A stretch of DNA of 33,786 nt from JBBDYG01 sp040901765 (GCA_040901765.1 JBBDYG010000052.1:1-33786); one strand, 5' to 3'. Positions 24,717 to 32,648 are shown, counted from the stretch's first letter. Made by a program: numbers and translations. The notes: generated from the letters alone by a model not told the origin.

Positions 24717-25507
24717 AGTTTTCTTTGCCACAGAGGCGCGTCGCCGGCGTCGAGCTTCGGCTCCGGCTCGCACCCATAGTCGATGTCCCCATAGTTTCCA
24801 TTCAGATAACACTGATCGATCAAAGCTTGCAGATTAAGCGGCACGTCGGGGTCGGTCTCGCGCAGCGGGATCCGGATGGTGGGGAGCGGCTCGCGCAGGG
24901 AAACGGGATAGACCTCCCAGGCATCTGGCTCGGTCGCGCGCTGAACGGAAATTCTGTACGGTCCACGGCAATTCGCCGGCATGATTTTCAAGGGACAAGA
25001 GATGACATGGTTGCCCGCTCGCAATAAGTCTATTTCCACCGAGTTGACGTGGGCGGTTTCCAGTTCTAATTGTCTGCGCCGATAAAGGTCTCGCCCTTTG
25101 CCAGGCATTTTGTTCGATGGACTGACGAATTCGATGACGGTGACGACCCGACCGCCGCTGCTGGCGTCGCGGATTTCAATGAAGGTTTCGGTCTTCACTT
25201 CGTCCTGCATTTCGTCAGGCATGCGGACGACGACGGGTTCGGCGATGGCAACGGCGATGCCACCTGTCCCGCTATCGAAGAGAGGTCGCTGCCCATTCGG
25301 CCGCTCGACAACGCGCACATCGGGATAGATCGACCTGGAATCATTCTCAACTTCCGATTCAACGAAAACCCGTTCTTCTACCCGAGCGCGCAGCTCTTCA
25401 GGTAGCTTTGATTGAAGTTGATCGCTGGCATAAATGATCAGCCGGGTATGAACATCTCCCCAATGGGCTTCGAGATAGGGGTCCATTCCAGGAAACGGGC
25501 TTCGCAT
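24707..25507 (-). CDS. DUF4058 family protein
   Basis: This 266-residue protein starts with MRSPFPGMDPYLEAHWGDVH, the hallmark N-terminus of DUF4058 (SPFPGMDPYLE). Other family features are the YPDVRVVER strand, VVTVIEFVSPSNKMPGKGRDLYRRR (acidic and basic residues reminiscent of PD-(D/E)XK nuclease folds) and the DVPLNLQALIDQCY helix near the end. The function of the family is unknown. The ATG at 25507 is chosen because the family begins there, although the frame is open 12 codons further. Its last codons (GGG CCG TAG) lie inside the 5' acceptor strand of tRNA-Pro on the same strand, so the stop codon comes from the tRNA gene. It is common in planctomycetes and cyanobacteria. Confidence 0.88.
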   Translation of the reverse strand: MRSPFPGMDPYLEAHWGDVHTRLIIYASDQLQSKLPEELRARVEERVFVESEVENDSRSIYPDVRVVERPNGQRPLFDSGTGGIAVAIAEPVVVRMPDEMQDEVKTETFIEIRDASSGGRVVTVIEFVSPSNKMPGKGRDLYRRRQLELETAHVNSVEIDLLRAGNHVISCPLKIMPANCRGPYRISVQRATEPDAWEVYPVSLREPLPTIRIPLRETDPDVPLNLQALIDQCYLNGNYGDIDYGCEPEPKLDAGDAPLWQRKLGP

Positions 25508-25542
25508 CGTTCGTGCCTCGCATTCAGAATCGTACTCGCGCA

Positions 25543-25548
25543 ATTATA
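25543..25548 (-). promoter_or_regulatory. -10 box upstream of DUF4058
   Basis: On the minus strand TATAAT lies 35 bases before the DUF4058 start. A good -35 box is not visible. It would also feed the tRNA-Pro gene lying at the end of this transcript. Confidence 0.45.
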
Positions 25549-25574
25549 CCCGACTATAAACGTCCGGGGCGCTT

Positions 25575-27044
25575 TTAAGAACCTGTCAGCTGCCCCGCCG
25601 GACGCACTTCGCTCCCTTCACTGCCGGTCAGCGTGTCACCCAGTGTTGCGCGGGCGGTTTCGGCATGCTTCATGAGACGGGCAACGATTTCGGGATGCTC
25701 CGCGGCGACATCCCTGGTCTCGCCTACGTTGTTCTGCAAATCGTAAAGTTCGAGTCCTGTTTTTGCCTGGTCGTACTGGACGGGTCGGCCATCCTTTCCG
25801 CCGGGGTTGCCCGCCAAGGTTCGATACGGATGGGGCAGATGCAGCTTCCACCGGCGGTCGCGGACCGCGTGGAGCGCGCGATCGTAATAGCAGAAGAAAA
25901 CGTCGTGAGGGCTTTTCGCTTCGGCGGCGCCATTCATCAGTGGCCAGATATTCTTGCCGTCGATCTTACGCTCGGTTGGTAGTTGCGCGTCGATCAACTT
26001 GGCCACGGTCGGCAGCAAGTCGATTGTGGCGGCGAGTTCATCGCAGGTCGTGCCGGCGGGGATCTGTCCGGGCCAGCGCATGACGGTTGGCACGCGATAG
26101 CCGCCTTCGAACATCGTTCCCTTCCCCTCGCGCAGCGGACCGGCCGAACCGGCGTGGCTGCCGTAATTGAGCCAAGGGCCATTGTCGGTGGTGAAGATCA
26201 CGAGCGTCTGGTCGTCGATGCCGTTGCGCTGAAGCGCGTCGAAAATCTGGCCAACGGACCAATCGACCTCCATCACCACATCACCGAACAAACCGACACC
26301 ACTTTTATCGCGAAACTTGTCGGAGACGTAGAGCGGTACGTGGACCATCGAGTGGGGCACATAGAGGAAAAATGGGCGTTCATGATTGCGATCGATAAAA
26401 TCGACCGCCCGCTCCGTGTACGAAGTCGTAAGTTGCTCTTGATCCTCGCCGGTAACACGCTCGTCGACGACTTCGTTACCCTCGATCAGCGGCAGGGGCG
26501 GGGTATCGGCCTTTCGCTTCGCCACGTCGTGCCCTGGATACATTGGCTCGGGCCACATGTCGTTCGAATAAGGGAGACCATAGTATTCGCCGAAGCCGTG
26601 CTGAAGCGGCAGGAATTGCTTGTGGTGGCCGAGATGCCATTTGCCGAAGATCGCAGTCGCGTAGCCGCGCTCTTTGCAAACCTCGGCGAGAGTTAGCTCA
26701 TCTGCATGGATACCGTGAGTCGCCCGCGGTCCGAGCGCCCCGAGGATGCTGACGCGCTCGGGATAGCAACCGGTGAGCAGCGCTGCGCGCGAGGCCGAGC
26801 AGACGGCCGTGGCAGAATGGAAGTCGGTGAATTTACGGCCCTGTTTGGCCATGCGGTCGAGATTCGGCGTTGGGTACGCCGTTGCGCCAAACGGTCCAAT
26901 GTCGGCATAGCCGAGGTCGTCGATGAAAATGATGACGATGTTGGGTGAACGCTTGACGGGTGGGTTCTCCTCCGCAGTCGCGGCGATCATACCACCGAAA
27001 CCGACGACCAGTGCTAGGGAAAAGAAACGCCTGGGTTGGTACAT
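25575..27044 (-). CDS. Formylglycine-dependent sulfatase
   Basis: This 489-residue exported type I sulfatase hydrolyses sulfate esters, probably on polysaccharides. A signal peptide covers about 1-24 (FFSLALVVGFGGMIAATA). The metal site begins FIDDLGYADIG (40-50, Asp42/Asp43). The maturation motif is CSASR (82-86), where Cys82 is converted to formylglycine, followed by AALLTGCYPER. GKWHLGHH and FTTDNGPW give further catalytic Lys/His and Asp/Asn residues. The start is the ATG at 27044, five bases after GGAG; a TTG at 27059 also opens the frame but has no ribosome-binding site. No formylglycine-generating enzyme gene is in the window, so maturation must be supplied elsewhere. It is one of many such genes expected in a planctomycete. 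Confidence 0.93.
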   Translation of the reverse strand: MYQPRRFFSLALVVGFGGMIAATAEENPPVKRSPNIVIIFIDDLGYADIGPFGATAYPTPNLDRMAKQGRKFTDFHSATAVCSASRAALLTGCYPERVSILGALGPRATHGIHADELTLAEVCKERGYATAIFGKWHLGHHKQFLPLQHGFGEYYGLPYSNDMWPEPMYPGHDVAKRKADTPPLPLIEGNEVVDERVTGEDQEQLTTSYTERAVDFIDRNHERPFFLYVPHSMVHVPLYVSDKFRDKSGVGLFGDVVMEVDWSVGQIFDALQRNGIDDQTLVIFTTDNGPWLNYGSHAGSAGPLREGKGTMFEGGYRVPTVMRWPGQIPAGTTCDELAATIDLLPTVAKLIDAQLPTERKIDGKNIWPLMNGAAEAKSPHDVFFCYYDRALHAVRDRRWKLHLPHPYRTLAGNPGGKDGRPVQYDQAKTGLELYDLQNNVGETRDVAAEHPEIVARLMKHAETARATLGDTLTGSEGSEVRPAGQLTGS

Positions 27045-27125
27045 TGGGTCTCCAATCAATGATATCTCAGTGAACGCGCTCCGCTCCGAAGACGAAGCCT
27101 GCCCGCCGTGGTGAGCGTCGCGGCT

Positions 27126-27160
27126 AACAATTACTGCCCTCTGCCGACTGCCTACTACTT
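27126..27160. repeat. Simple-sequence tract of TGCCNACTGCC type
   Basis: TGCCCTCTGCCGACTGCC followed by TACTACTT is an imperfect 7-base periodicity in the gap between the sulfatase and the PDZ-domain gene. On the minus strand it reads AAGTAGTAGGCA, which also begins the REP-like element at 862. Confidence 0.4.
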
Positions 27161-27161
27161 T

Positions 27162-28304
27162 TCAATAGGGTGCATTCGGTTGATTGCGTAACAAATCGCG
27201 CACGACCCGCGCCCGGGAACCTTGGTAGTTCTGCAAGAGTCGTTGCAGTTCGGCCAGATCAGCGAGCGTAGGCTCCTTGCCAACAATATTCCGGTGAAGC
27301 TCGCTCAAATAGGGATCGCGTTGGTTGCCAAGCCGGTCGAAGTATTCGCTACTCCCCAGGATATACGAAAGAATCTCCTGCGGAGTACGACCTTGCTCCA
27401 AATGCGACTGCCATGCGGCCAATTCCTGCGGCGTCGGCTCACGTTTAAGGTAATTGCGGTACCATGTGTTGAGTTGATCGAGTTGCCCCGCCAAGTAAGG
27501 ATTGCTCAGCGGTTTTGCGCCCACGCGAGCCAGAGTTAGCTCGACAGGCGGAATGTTGCCGCTGAGCGTCACGGGCATGGGTGCCGACGTCTGAAAAACG
27601 AGCCGATTTTGATCCGCCAGCCACGCATCGAGCGCGTACCGGTGATCGGGATAAATAGCTTGCCGGTCGATGTCGATCGCGAAGCGGATCGGCGGTTGGC
27701 CATCTGCCTGCACGACCTGTTGGGCCACCACCACGTTTTGCCACTGCGGATAAGTCACATCGCGCAGACGAACGGTGAGCGTCGCTTGCGGCGACAGGTT
27801 GATTCGCTCGCGATACGTCGCCTGCCCCGTAATGCCACGAGCGTTCTGTTCGAGCAACTCGATCGGCAAATTGATCAGTTTATTGCGACGGTGATCCAGT
27901 ACCAGAAAGTCGACGCGACCATTCCCATCGACGCGCCGGCGGATTTCGTCGCCCAAATCGAACAGTTGTCCGCCAATGTATCCCACCTGATAGCCGCCGA
28001 CGCAGACGATGACGTCGTTCTCTTCAATGCCGGCACGATCGGCCGGCAGGCCGCGATCCACGTCGGTGACGAGGATGCCGGTATCGAGATTCTGAATCTC
28101 AACTCCGAGCCGCCACTGATTCGGCAGCGGATTCCACGACGGCGCGTATTGCGGCGTCGGCACCACCCGCGCGGTAGCGCTCGGTAGCGCCGCGGGCTCG
28201 TTGCTTTGCAGTCGATCTCGGGCCGCGCCCTGCCCTGCCACGTTGGTGATGGTCGCGGCAAAGAAAAGTATCGCCGACGCGCAAGCGAAAGGCTCTCTAT
28301 TCAT
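27162..28304 (-). CDS. Exported PDZ / YbaY-like / DUF4214 protein
   Basis: This 380-residue protein has a signal peptide at about 1-24. A PDZ domain (about 62-140) contains GILVTDVDRGLPADRAGIEE and NDVIVCVGGYQV. A YbaY-like barrel (about 165-255) contains LTVRLRDVTYP, PIRFAIDIDR and YALDAWLADQNRLVFQT. A DUF4214-type helical domain (about 270-345) contains NTWYRNYLKREPTPQELAAW and SYILGSSEYFDRLGN. No catalytic protease domain is present, so the PDZ domain probably serves binding. DUF4214 is shared with proteins of secreted surface assemblies. GGAGG lies seven to eight bases before the ATG. Function unknown; a periplasmic adaptor or chaperone is my best inference. Confidence 0.8.
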   Translation of the reverse strand: MNREPFACASAILFFAATITNVAGQGAARDRLQSNEPAALPSATARVVPTPQYAPSWNPLPNQWRLGVEIQNLDTGILVTDVDRGLPADRAGIEENDVIVCVGGYQVGYIGGQLFDLGDEIRRRVDGNGRVDFLVLDHRRNKLINLPIELLEQNARGITGQATYRERINLSPQATLTVRLRDVTYPQWQNVVVAQQVVQADGQPPIRFAIDIDRQAIYPDHRYALDAWLADQNRLVFQTSAPMPVTLSGNIPPVELTLARVGAKPLSNPYLAGQLDQLNTWYRNYLKREPTPQELAAWQSHLEQGRTPQEILSYILGSSEYFDRLGNQRDPYLSELHRNIVGKEPTLADLAELQRLLQNYQGSRARVVRDLLRNQPNAPY

Positions 28305-28360
28305 TTGTGAATCCTCCCTGTCTAGTTCATTCCGTAAGCATGTTTATGGTCATCGTTTCG

Positions 28361-28460
28361 TCCGCAGATTACGCGGATTTCCGCAGATAAACGAATTTAA
28401 GTGAAAAGGCCGGATTTACCTATGTCATCAATATCTGCGATCATCTGCGCCATCTGCGGA
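28361..28460. repeat. Inverted repeat of ATCTGCG units
   Basis: The left arm 28361-28388 (starts TCCGCAGATTACGCGG) and right arm 28433-28460 (ends CATCTGCGGA) match as inverted copies with about six differences in 28 bases. Each arm is itself made of three roughly ten-base ATCTGCG/CGCAGAT units. It lies between the PstS-like and PDZ genes, just after the end of the PstS-like gene on that strand. No T-run follows. Confidence 0.75.
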
Positions 28461-28477
28461 CATGTTCTCTCGGAGGT

Positions 28478-29455
28478 CTACCGTGCACCGGTCCAGCCTA
28501 GCTGGTCGCGCGACATCAGCACTTCATCGCGCCGTAGCGGCAACAGGCCGGCGCGGATGGCGTCTCCCTGCCCTTGTCGACTGAGGACGTAACTCAGTAG
28601 CTCGGTACGTAGCGGTGTGGTGTCCTGCTTGCCATCGCCCTTGAGCACAATGAACAGTTGGCGGACGAGCGGATACGCGGCATCGACCGGCGCATCGATG
28701 CGCGGTGCTTCGTGGACACGATCGCCATCCGCAATGCCAATCATTTTCGCAACGTCGGGCGGATACAGCGCCAGGCTAACATAGCCGATGCCGGTGCGAT
28801 CCTTGGCGATCTCTTCGCATAGTTCGGTGTAGCCAGAACTCTCCTGCGCTGGCGCTAGATCATCGGCTCCGCTGGCGAACTGCTCTGCCAGATAACCGCG
28901 GATGCCCGATCGGTCGCTGCGGCCATACCGCTTAATCGGCAGCTTGGCCCAATCGCCGGTTGCGCCGAGGTCGCCCCAGGTAATCGCCTTGTGCTCATCG
29001 GTCGGAGCGAAAACCGACTGAAGCTGCGCGAGCGATAATTGATTGACCGGATTGTCGGGATGAACGACAAAGCAAACGACATCCTTCGCCACGGGCAGCG
29101 CCGTGTACTTGGCGCTCTCAGATTCAGTCAGCGCGCGGCTCATCATACCCGCGTCCGCTTCGCCCTTCTCAAGCAGCCCGAGCACTTCTTCGGAACCGAT
29201 CATTCGGACGGTGATCTCGGCTTCGGGGTGAATGGACTTGAGGCCATCGACCCACAGGTGGGCAAGCTGGTTCATCGTGGAGGAACCGGCGAGTCGCAGT
29301 TCACCCGTCACGGGAGCTTTTGGTAGATAAGGCGGAACGCCTTCTAGAAAATCCGTTTGTTGGGCGAACCCTGGAATCGCGGTGATGAACACCATGCTGA
29401 CCACAATCGGCGGTCGGAACACGGCACGAAGCAGTTTGAGAAATTGCGATTTCAT
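28478..29455 (-). CDS. PstS-like phosphate-binding protein
   Basis: This 325-residue periplasmic substrate-binding protein is of the PstS type. The signal peptide (about 1-31) is VVSMVFITAIPGFAQQ. The ligand-loop motifs are LAGSSTMNQL (phosphate-binding P-loop-like), GMMSRALTESE, KRYGRSDRSGIRGYLAEQF and DRTGIGYVSLA. The start at 29455 follows AGGAGG, whereas the frame is open further upstream. It binds phosphate or a similar oxyanion, but no pstC, pstA or pstB transporter genes accompany it, so it may serve signalling or scavenging, or feed a transporter encoded elsewhere. The gap to the PDZ gene downstream is 173 bases and includes an inverted repeat, so cotranscription is uncertain. Confidence 0.88.
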   Translation of the reverse strand: MKSQFLKLLRAVFRPPIVVSMVFITAIPGFAQQTDFLEGVPPYLPKAPVTGELRLAGSSTMNQLAHLWVDGLKSIHPEAEITVRMIGSEEVLGLLEKGEADAGMMSRALTESESAKYTALPVAKDVVCFVVHPDNPVNQLSLAQLQSVFAPTDEHKAITWGDLGATGDWAKLPIKRYGRSDRSGIRGYLAEQFASGADDLAPAQESSGYTELCEEIAKDRTGIGYVSLALYPPDVAKMIGIADGDRVHEAPRIDAPVDAAYPLVRQLFIVLKGDGKQDTTPLRTELLSYVLSRQGQGDAIRAGLLPLRRDEVLMSRDQLGWTGAR

Positions 29456-29634
29456 ACGAATCCTCCTTGATGAAAATCGAGTTGGAAGGCCGCGGAACTC
29501 TCCGCGGCGGTGAGACGAATTATAACGCAAATAGCAACAGGAGCGTGAGACGGAATTGGCGGGAATTTAGCCCTGAAGCGGGTTGCTGTGGACGGGAACA
29601 GCCGAGCACTCCACAATGGAAGTAGGATTCAAAC

Positions 29635-30168
29635 ATGACTGAACGACAATTTTACGATTGGCAAACCGCTGGTGGCGGGGGGGACGTTGCGATTCTGGTT
29701 GAGGCGCTCGAGCGCCAAGCGATCCCGTGGTGCATGATTGGCGGATTGGCGGTCAACCATTGGGCCGAAGAACCGATGGCAACGGCCGACGTGGACCTGG
29801 TGATCGCCGCCGAACGGGTAGAAGAAGCGGTTCGGGAACTGGAGAACGCCGGCTTTCAGGCGCGTCGATTTCAATGGTCGATCAACCTGAAAGGGTCGTC
29901 GCAAGTCTCCGTTCAGATTAGCACCGAGGCGACCTATAGCGAGTTTCCGTCGCGTTCTATGGCCGCCGATGTGCATGGCATCCCCATGCGTGTCGCCTCG
30001 TTACGCGATACACTTGCCGGAAAGGTATTGGCCTGGAGCGATCGCGAGCGTCGTCCGAGCAAACGCCAGAAAGACCTGACCGATATTATGCGTTTGGTGG
30101 AAGCTCACGCGGAGTTATTCGCTGAACTGCCGGTCGATTTGCAGCAGCGCATCATCCGGGAACAGTAA
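29635..30168 (+). CDS. Nucleotidyltransferase-fold protein (AbiEii/MNT-like)
   Basis: This 177-residue protein has the nucleotidyltransferase core: a Gly-Gly loop in WCMIGGLAVNHW (32-43), then metal-binding Asp52 and Asp54 in TADVDLVIAAE (50-60). A downstream helical segment, DTLAGKVLAWSDRERR with KRQKDLTDIMRL, is typical of AbiEii-type and minimal nucleotidyltransferases. Such proteins transfer nucleotides to protein or tRNA targets, often as toxins. A possible partner is the basic protein at 30243. The gene ends 22 bases' worth of ORF away from a second, unrelated nucleotidyltransferase gene region on the opposite strand (with the basic protein between). No clear Shine-Dalgarno sequence is visible. 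Confidence 0.8.
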   Translation: MTERQFYDWQTAGGGGDVAILVEALERQAIPWCMIGGLAVNHWAEEPMATADVDLVIAAERVEEAVRELENAGFQARRFQWSINLKGSSQVSVQISTEATYSEFPSRSMAADVHGIPMRVASLRDTLAGKVLAWSDRERRPSKRQKDLTDIMRLVEAHAELFAELPVDLQQRIIREQ

Positions 30169-30198
30169 TTGCACATGCGGAACCGGCACGGTAGTCTG

Positions 30199-30204
30199 TA
30201 CAAT
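30199..30204 (+). promoter_or_regulatory. Possible extended -10 box for the basic protein gene
   Basis: TACAAT, preceded by TG, lies 38 bases before the ATG at 30243 and 30 bases after the preceding stop codon. The nearest TTGCAC is 24 bases upstream of it, too far for a -35 box. Weak call. Confidence 0.3.
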
Positions 30205-30242
30205 ACTCGGCATGGTTGATAGCTCACGGAGGCACGTCCGTC

Positions 30243-30551
30243 ATGGCAAAAAAGAAATCGACGACAAAAAAGAAGACCGGCGGCAAACAAACCGCGTTCC
30301 AGAAGCGGGCGCAGGAGATTCGGGCTACGACTCGCAAGAAAGCGAAAGCCAAGCTAGCGCCGCCGCCGGCAGAACCCATCTCGCCCGACGAACTCGCCAA
30401 GCCCGCCGCATTGCCGCGCGGCAAGCAACGCCAAGCCAAAGCCACGGCCAAGAAGTCCCGCATCAAACAGGCGAGCATTGAATCCCAAATTCACGGGCAC
30501 GTTGCGGCGCGCGGGAGGCGGAAGCAGGCCAAGCGCGATTCGAAAGGGTAA
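30243..30551 (+). CDS. Small Lys/Ala-rich basic protein
   Basis: This 102-residue protein has no recognised domain. The N-terminus is MAKKKSTTKKKTGGKQ and the rest is rich in Lys, Arg, Ala and Pro, with KKAKAKLAPPPAEP and GKQRQAKATAKKSRIKQ stretches, resembling histone H1 tails or bacterial H1-like proteins. The strong positive charge suggests nucleic-acid binding (inference). The ATG at 30243 is preferred to an upstream in-frame start at 30216 because GGAGG lies ten bases before it and the Lys-rich start follows. It lies 74 bases after the nucleotidyltransferase gene on the same strand and is convergent with the next gene (22 bases between stops). Confidence 0.6.
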   Translation: MAKKKSTTKKKTGGKQTAFQKRAQEIRATTRKKAKAKLAPPPAEPISPDELAKPAALPRGKQRQAKATAKKSRIKQASIESQIHGHVAARGRRKQAKRDSKG

Positions 30552-30573
30552 AAAGAGTAAGCGGATGTAACAT

Positions 30574-31146
30574 CTATTGAGTTTGCTCGTCGCACCTCGC
30601 CAGAATCTTCCGCCAGCCATCCGCCAATCCGAGTTCTTCGATCCAGGAATCGAGATACTCGTGGTCAAGTTGATCTCCGGAAATTGAAAGGATGCCGGTG
30701 ATATCCCGCAGATGCTTCTCCGATCCGCCTTCGTTGTAGTAAATCAGCTTGCCGAGGATTACATCTTCGGGCGCGGCGACAAATCCGACACAGTCCTTGG
30801 TAACTGCGATGCGTTTCCGTCGGGCTAGCTGTGCACTCTCCCACTTTGAGCCTCCCGCGATCATAAAGTCGATTTTGTTTCCGGATTCGGGGTTTAGAAC
30901 ATTAAACTGACCGCTTTGCTGAACCGACTCTATGGCGGCGGTGCGGCTAACGTAGAACTCGTCACCAGCGAATGCGTCGCACAGAAGACCGACCGACCGC
31001 TGATCGACCTGGATGACAATATCGATGTCCTGGGTAAAGCGAGACTCTCCCCATGCACTGCTGGCCATCGATCCTACGACGGCGTAGACGATCTTCAGAC
31101 GCTCAAGCGTGGCGATTGCCAATCGTAAAAGGTCACTTTGCTCCAC
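30574..31146 (-). CDS. Second nucleotidyltransferase-fold protein (toxin-like)
   Basis: This 190-residue protein has Gly25-Ser26 in VVGSMASSAWGE (23-34) and metal-binding Asp40 and Asp42 in FTQDIDIVIQV (37-47). Further conserved charged residues lie in APEDVILGKLIYYNEGG and EKHLRDITGIL. The fold is that of AbiEii-like and related minimal nucleotidyltransferases, but it is not close to the gene at 29635. Its start overlaps the end of a 73-codon gene by 14 bases, indicating translational coupling. This two-gene layout is common to toxin-antitoxin modules with a nucleotidyltransferase partner. It could instead be a stand-alone modifying enzyme. Target unknown. Confidence 0.8.
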   Translation of the reverse strand: MEQSDLLRLAIATLERLKIVYAVVGSMASSAWGESRFTQDIDIVIQVDQRSVGLLCDAFAGDEFYVSRTAAIESVQQSGQFNVLNPESGNKIDFMIAGGSKWESAQLARRKRIAVTKDCVGFVAAPEDVILGKLIYYNEGGSEKHLRDITGILSISGDQLDHEYLDSWIEELGLADGWRKILARCDEQTQ

Positions 31147-31354
31147 GGCTGACGCGCCTCACCACTTCATGCTGGACCTGCTCGTCGGACCATTCCGGGT
31201 GTTGATAACGAATGCCGCCCGCGGCCAGCATGCGGGCGGTGCGATTGGCCGCGAAAACCATCTCGATTCGCTCGGCGGGCTTCTTGGTGCGCAGGATTGC
31301 TGCGAGGTCGCTGTCCACAACTTCGATATTCCGTGGGTCAATTGGCCGGCTCAT
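31133..31354 (-). CDS. 73-residue partner of the nucleotidyltransferase
   Basis: This short protein (MSRPIDPRNIEVVDSDLAAI...) starts after AAAGGA and ends inside the next gene, overlapping it by 14 bases. Residues 23-55 (KTKPAERIEMVFAANRTARM-like helix, then AAGGIRYQHPEWSDEQVQ) and the C-terminal EVVRRVSRGAK match the small alpha-helical proteins, with a conserved HPxWSxEQ signature, that I recall next to nucleotidyltransferase genes in planctomycetes and cyanobacteria. It would be the antitoxin or regulatory subunit, made first and coupled to the enzyme. It has no DNA-binding motif that I can see. Confidence 0.7.
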   Translation of the reverse strand: MSRPIDPRNIEVVDSDLAAILRTKKPAERIEMVFAANRTARMLAAGGIRYQHPEWSDEQVQHEVVRRVSRGAK

Positions 31355-31407
31355 CGCTGTAAATCCTTTTACGCAAATTATACAGACAAACGTCCCGACG
31401 GCTGCGC

Positions 31408-32412
31408 TTAGGGTTGAGTCGGCATGTTACGCTTCCGCCAACAGACACCGATTGTCAGTGCAAACGCAACCGTTGCCAGTGCCAAACTGGTCGGCTCGGG
31501 CACGGCAACGTCGGGTCCGAGTTCCAAATCGAGCGGCGCGAACAAGGTGGAACCCGAGTCGTAAATGACTTCTAGGTCGGTTCCATCGAGGTTGGCCCGC
31601 AGGATTTGTCCGCGGCCGCCGGTTCCCAGCGTGTCGCCGAAATAGAGCTTGCCGCCGCTCAGGTCGATGTCTAAGCCGGCAGGGCGACCGAAGCCACGAC
31701 TGACGAGCGTCGTTTGGCCCGCGCCGTCCAGCGCCGCAGATTGAACGACGCTTCCGCCGTTGTTGGTCCAATAGACCAGGCTGCTATCAAGATCGAGTTT
31801 GATCTTATTGATATCGCCCGCGCCCGACAGTTCGAAATGGTGCATAGCGTCGCCGGCAGCGACAACACCGGACAGCGGCATCGAATTGAGGCGGCTGCCG
31901 TTGGCCCAGTAGACCCGACCTCCTGTTATGTCGAGCGCAATCCCCGATACGTCATCGGCCCGCACGAGCGGATCGTGGCCGATGAGCGAATCCAAGAGCG
32001 ATTGAGATACCAGGGTGGTCGCCCCGGTGCCGTCGAGCGCAGCACGTTTGACGCCAACCGTTCCGTCAACGGACCAATACATTTTGTCCGCTGCCACGTC
32101 GAGCGCGATGTCGGTTGGCACGGAACCGCCGGAAGGTCCGAGCGGTTCCTGCCCGGAGCCATCGAAGTAAGCTCGCTGCAACGTGCTACCCGACGAATAG
32201 TAGGCGCGTCCACTGAGACGATCGATCGCTAGCGCGCGGGGATCAACGATTGCAGGAAAGGCGATGACGGTGTCAAACGCCGAGCCGTTGAGATTGATTC
32301 GGCTGACCTGATCGCCTAGTCCCGGGTCGGTGAAATAAAGCCGCTGAGCGACGAGCGACGAGTTAACGGCGAACGAGATGCCAACAAAGAGTACCGCAGT
32401 AAGCCGATTCAC
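31408..32412 (-). CDS. YWTD-type beta-propeller protein with PEP-CTERM signal
   Basis: This 334-residue exported protein begins, by my choice, at GTG 32412, which has GGAGG eight bases upstream and gives a clear signal peptide (VNRLTAVLFVGISFAVNSSLVAQ). The frame is open much further but without a start site of that quality. The body is a beta-propeller of LDL-receptor class B-like (YWTD) blades, seen as repeats like DKMYWSVDGTVGVKRAALDG, GRVYWANGS, SSLVYWTNNGG and GKLYFGDTLGTGGRGQILRA. The C-terminus is a PEP-CTERM tag: VPEPTSLALATVAFALTIG, then WRKR. That tag directs processing by an exosortase at the cell surface. Function unknown; binding or structural. A second PEP-CTERM gene lies upstream. 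Confidence 0.85.
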   Translation of the reverse strand: MNRLTAVLFVGISFAVNSSLVAQRLYFTDPGLGDQVSRINLNGSAFDTVIAFPAIVDPRALAIDRLSGRAYYSSGSTLQRAYFDGSGQEPLGPSGGSVPTDIALDVAADKMYWSVDGTVGVKRAALDGTGATTLVSQSLLDSLIGHDPLVRADDVSGIALDITGGRVYWANGSRLNSMPLSGVVAAGDAMHHFELSGAGDINKIKLDLDSSLVYWTNNGGSVVQSAALDGAGQTTLVSRGFGRPAGLDIDLSGGKLYFGDTLGTGGRGQILRANLDGTDLEVIYDSGSTLFAPLDLELGPDVAVPEPTSLALATVAFALTIGVCWRKRNMPTQP

Positions 32413-32578
32413 GAGCGTGACCTCCAAAGATAAGGCTTGGCCGTCAGCGAGAGCCAGCGACCGATTTAACGTCGATGATACTTTCGGGCGGCGCGGAAAG
32501 GTATTATTTGCTGGCGAGAATCCTGAAACTTTCGCAAATTGTAGAGGAATTATGGCTGGAAGGCGGTCCAGAGCGCAC

Positions 32579-32607
32579 AAAAACCCGGCCCAGGTCGGCT
32601 AACCCCA
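32579..32607 (-). repeat. Half copy of the rRNA terminator
   Basis: These 29 bases match 33558-33586 at 28 positions (AAAAACCCGGCCC.. on plus). In the complete copy a complementary GGCCGGGT arm follows. Here that arm is replaced by AAGCAAAGG, so the stem cannot form. It lies 42 bases after the stop codon of the PEP-CTERM gene at 32649. Confidence 0.8.
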
Positions 32608-32648
32608 AGCAAAGGTGGATGGTAATGGTCGTCAGAACGCGTAATTGC

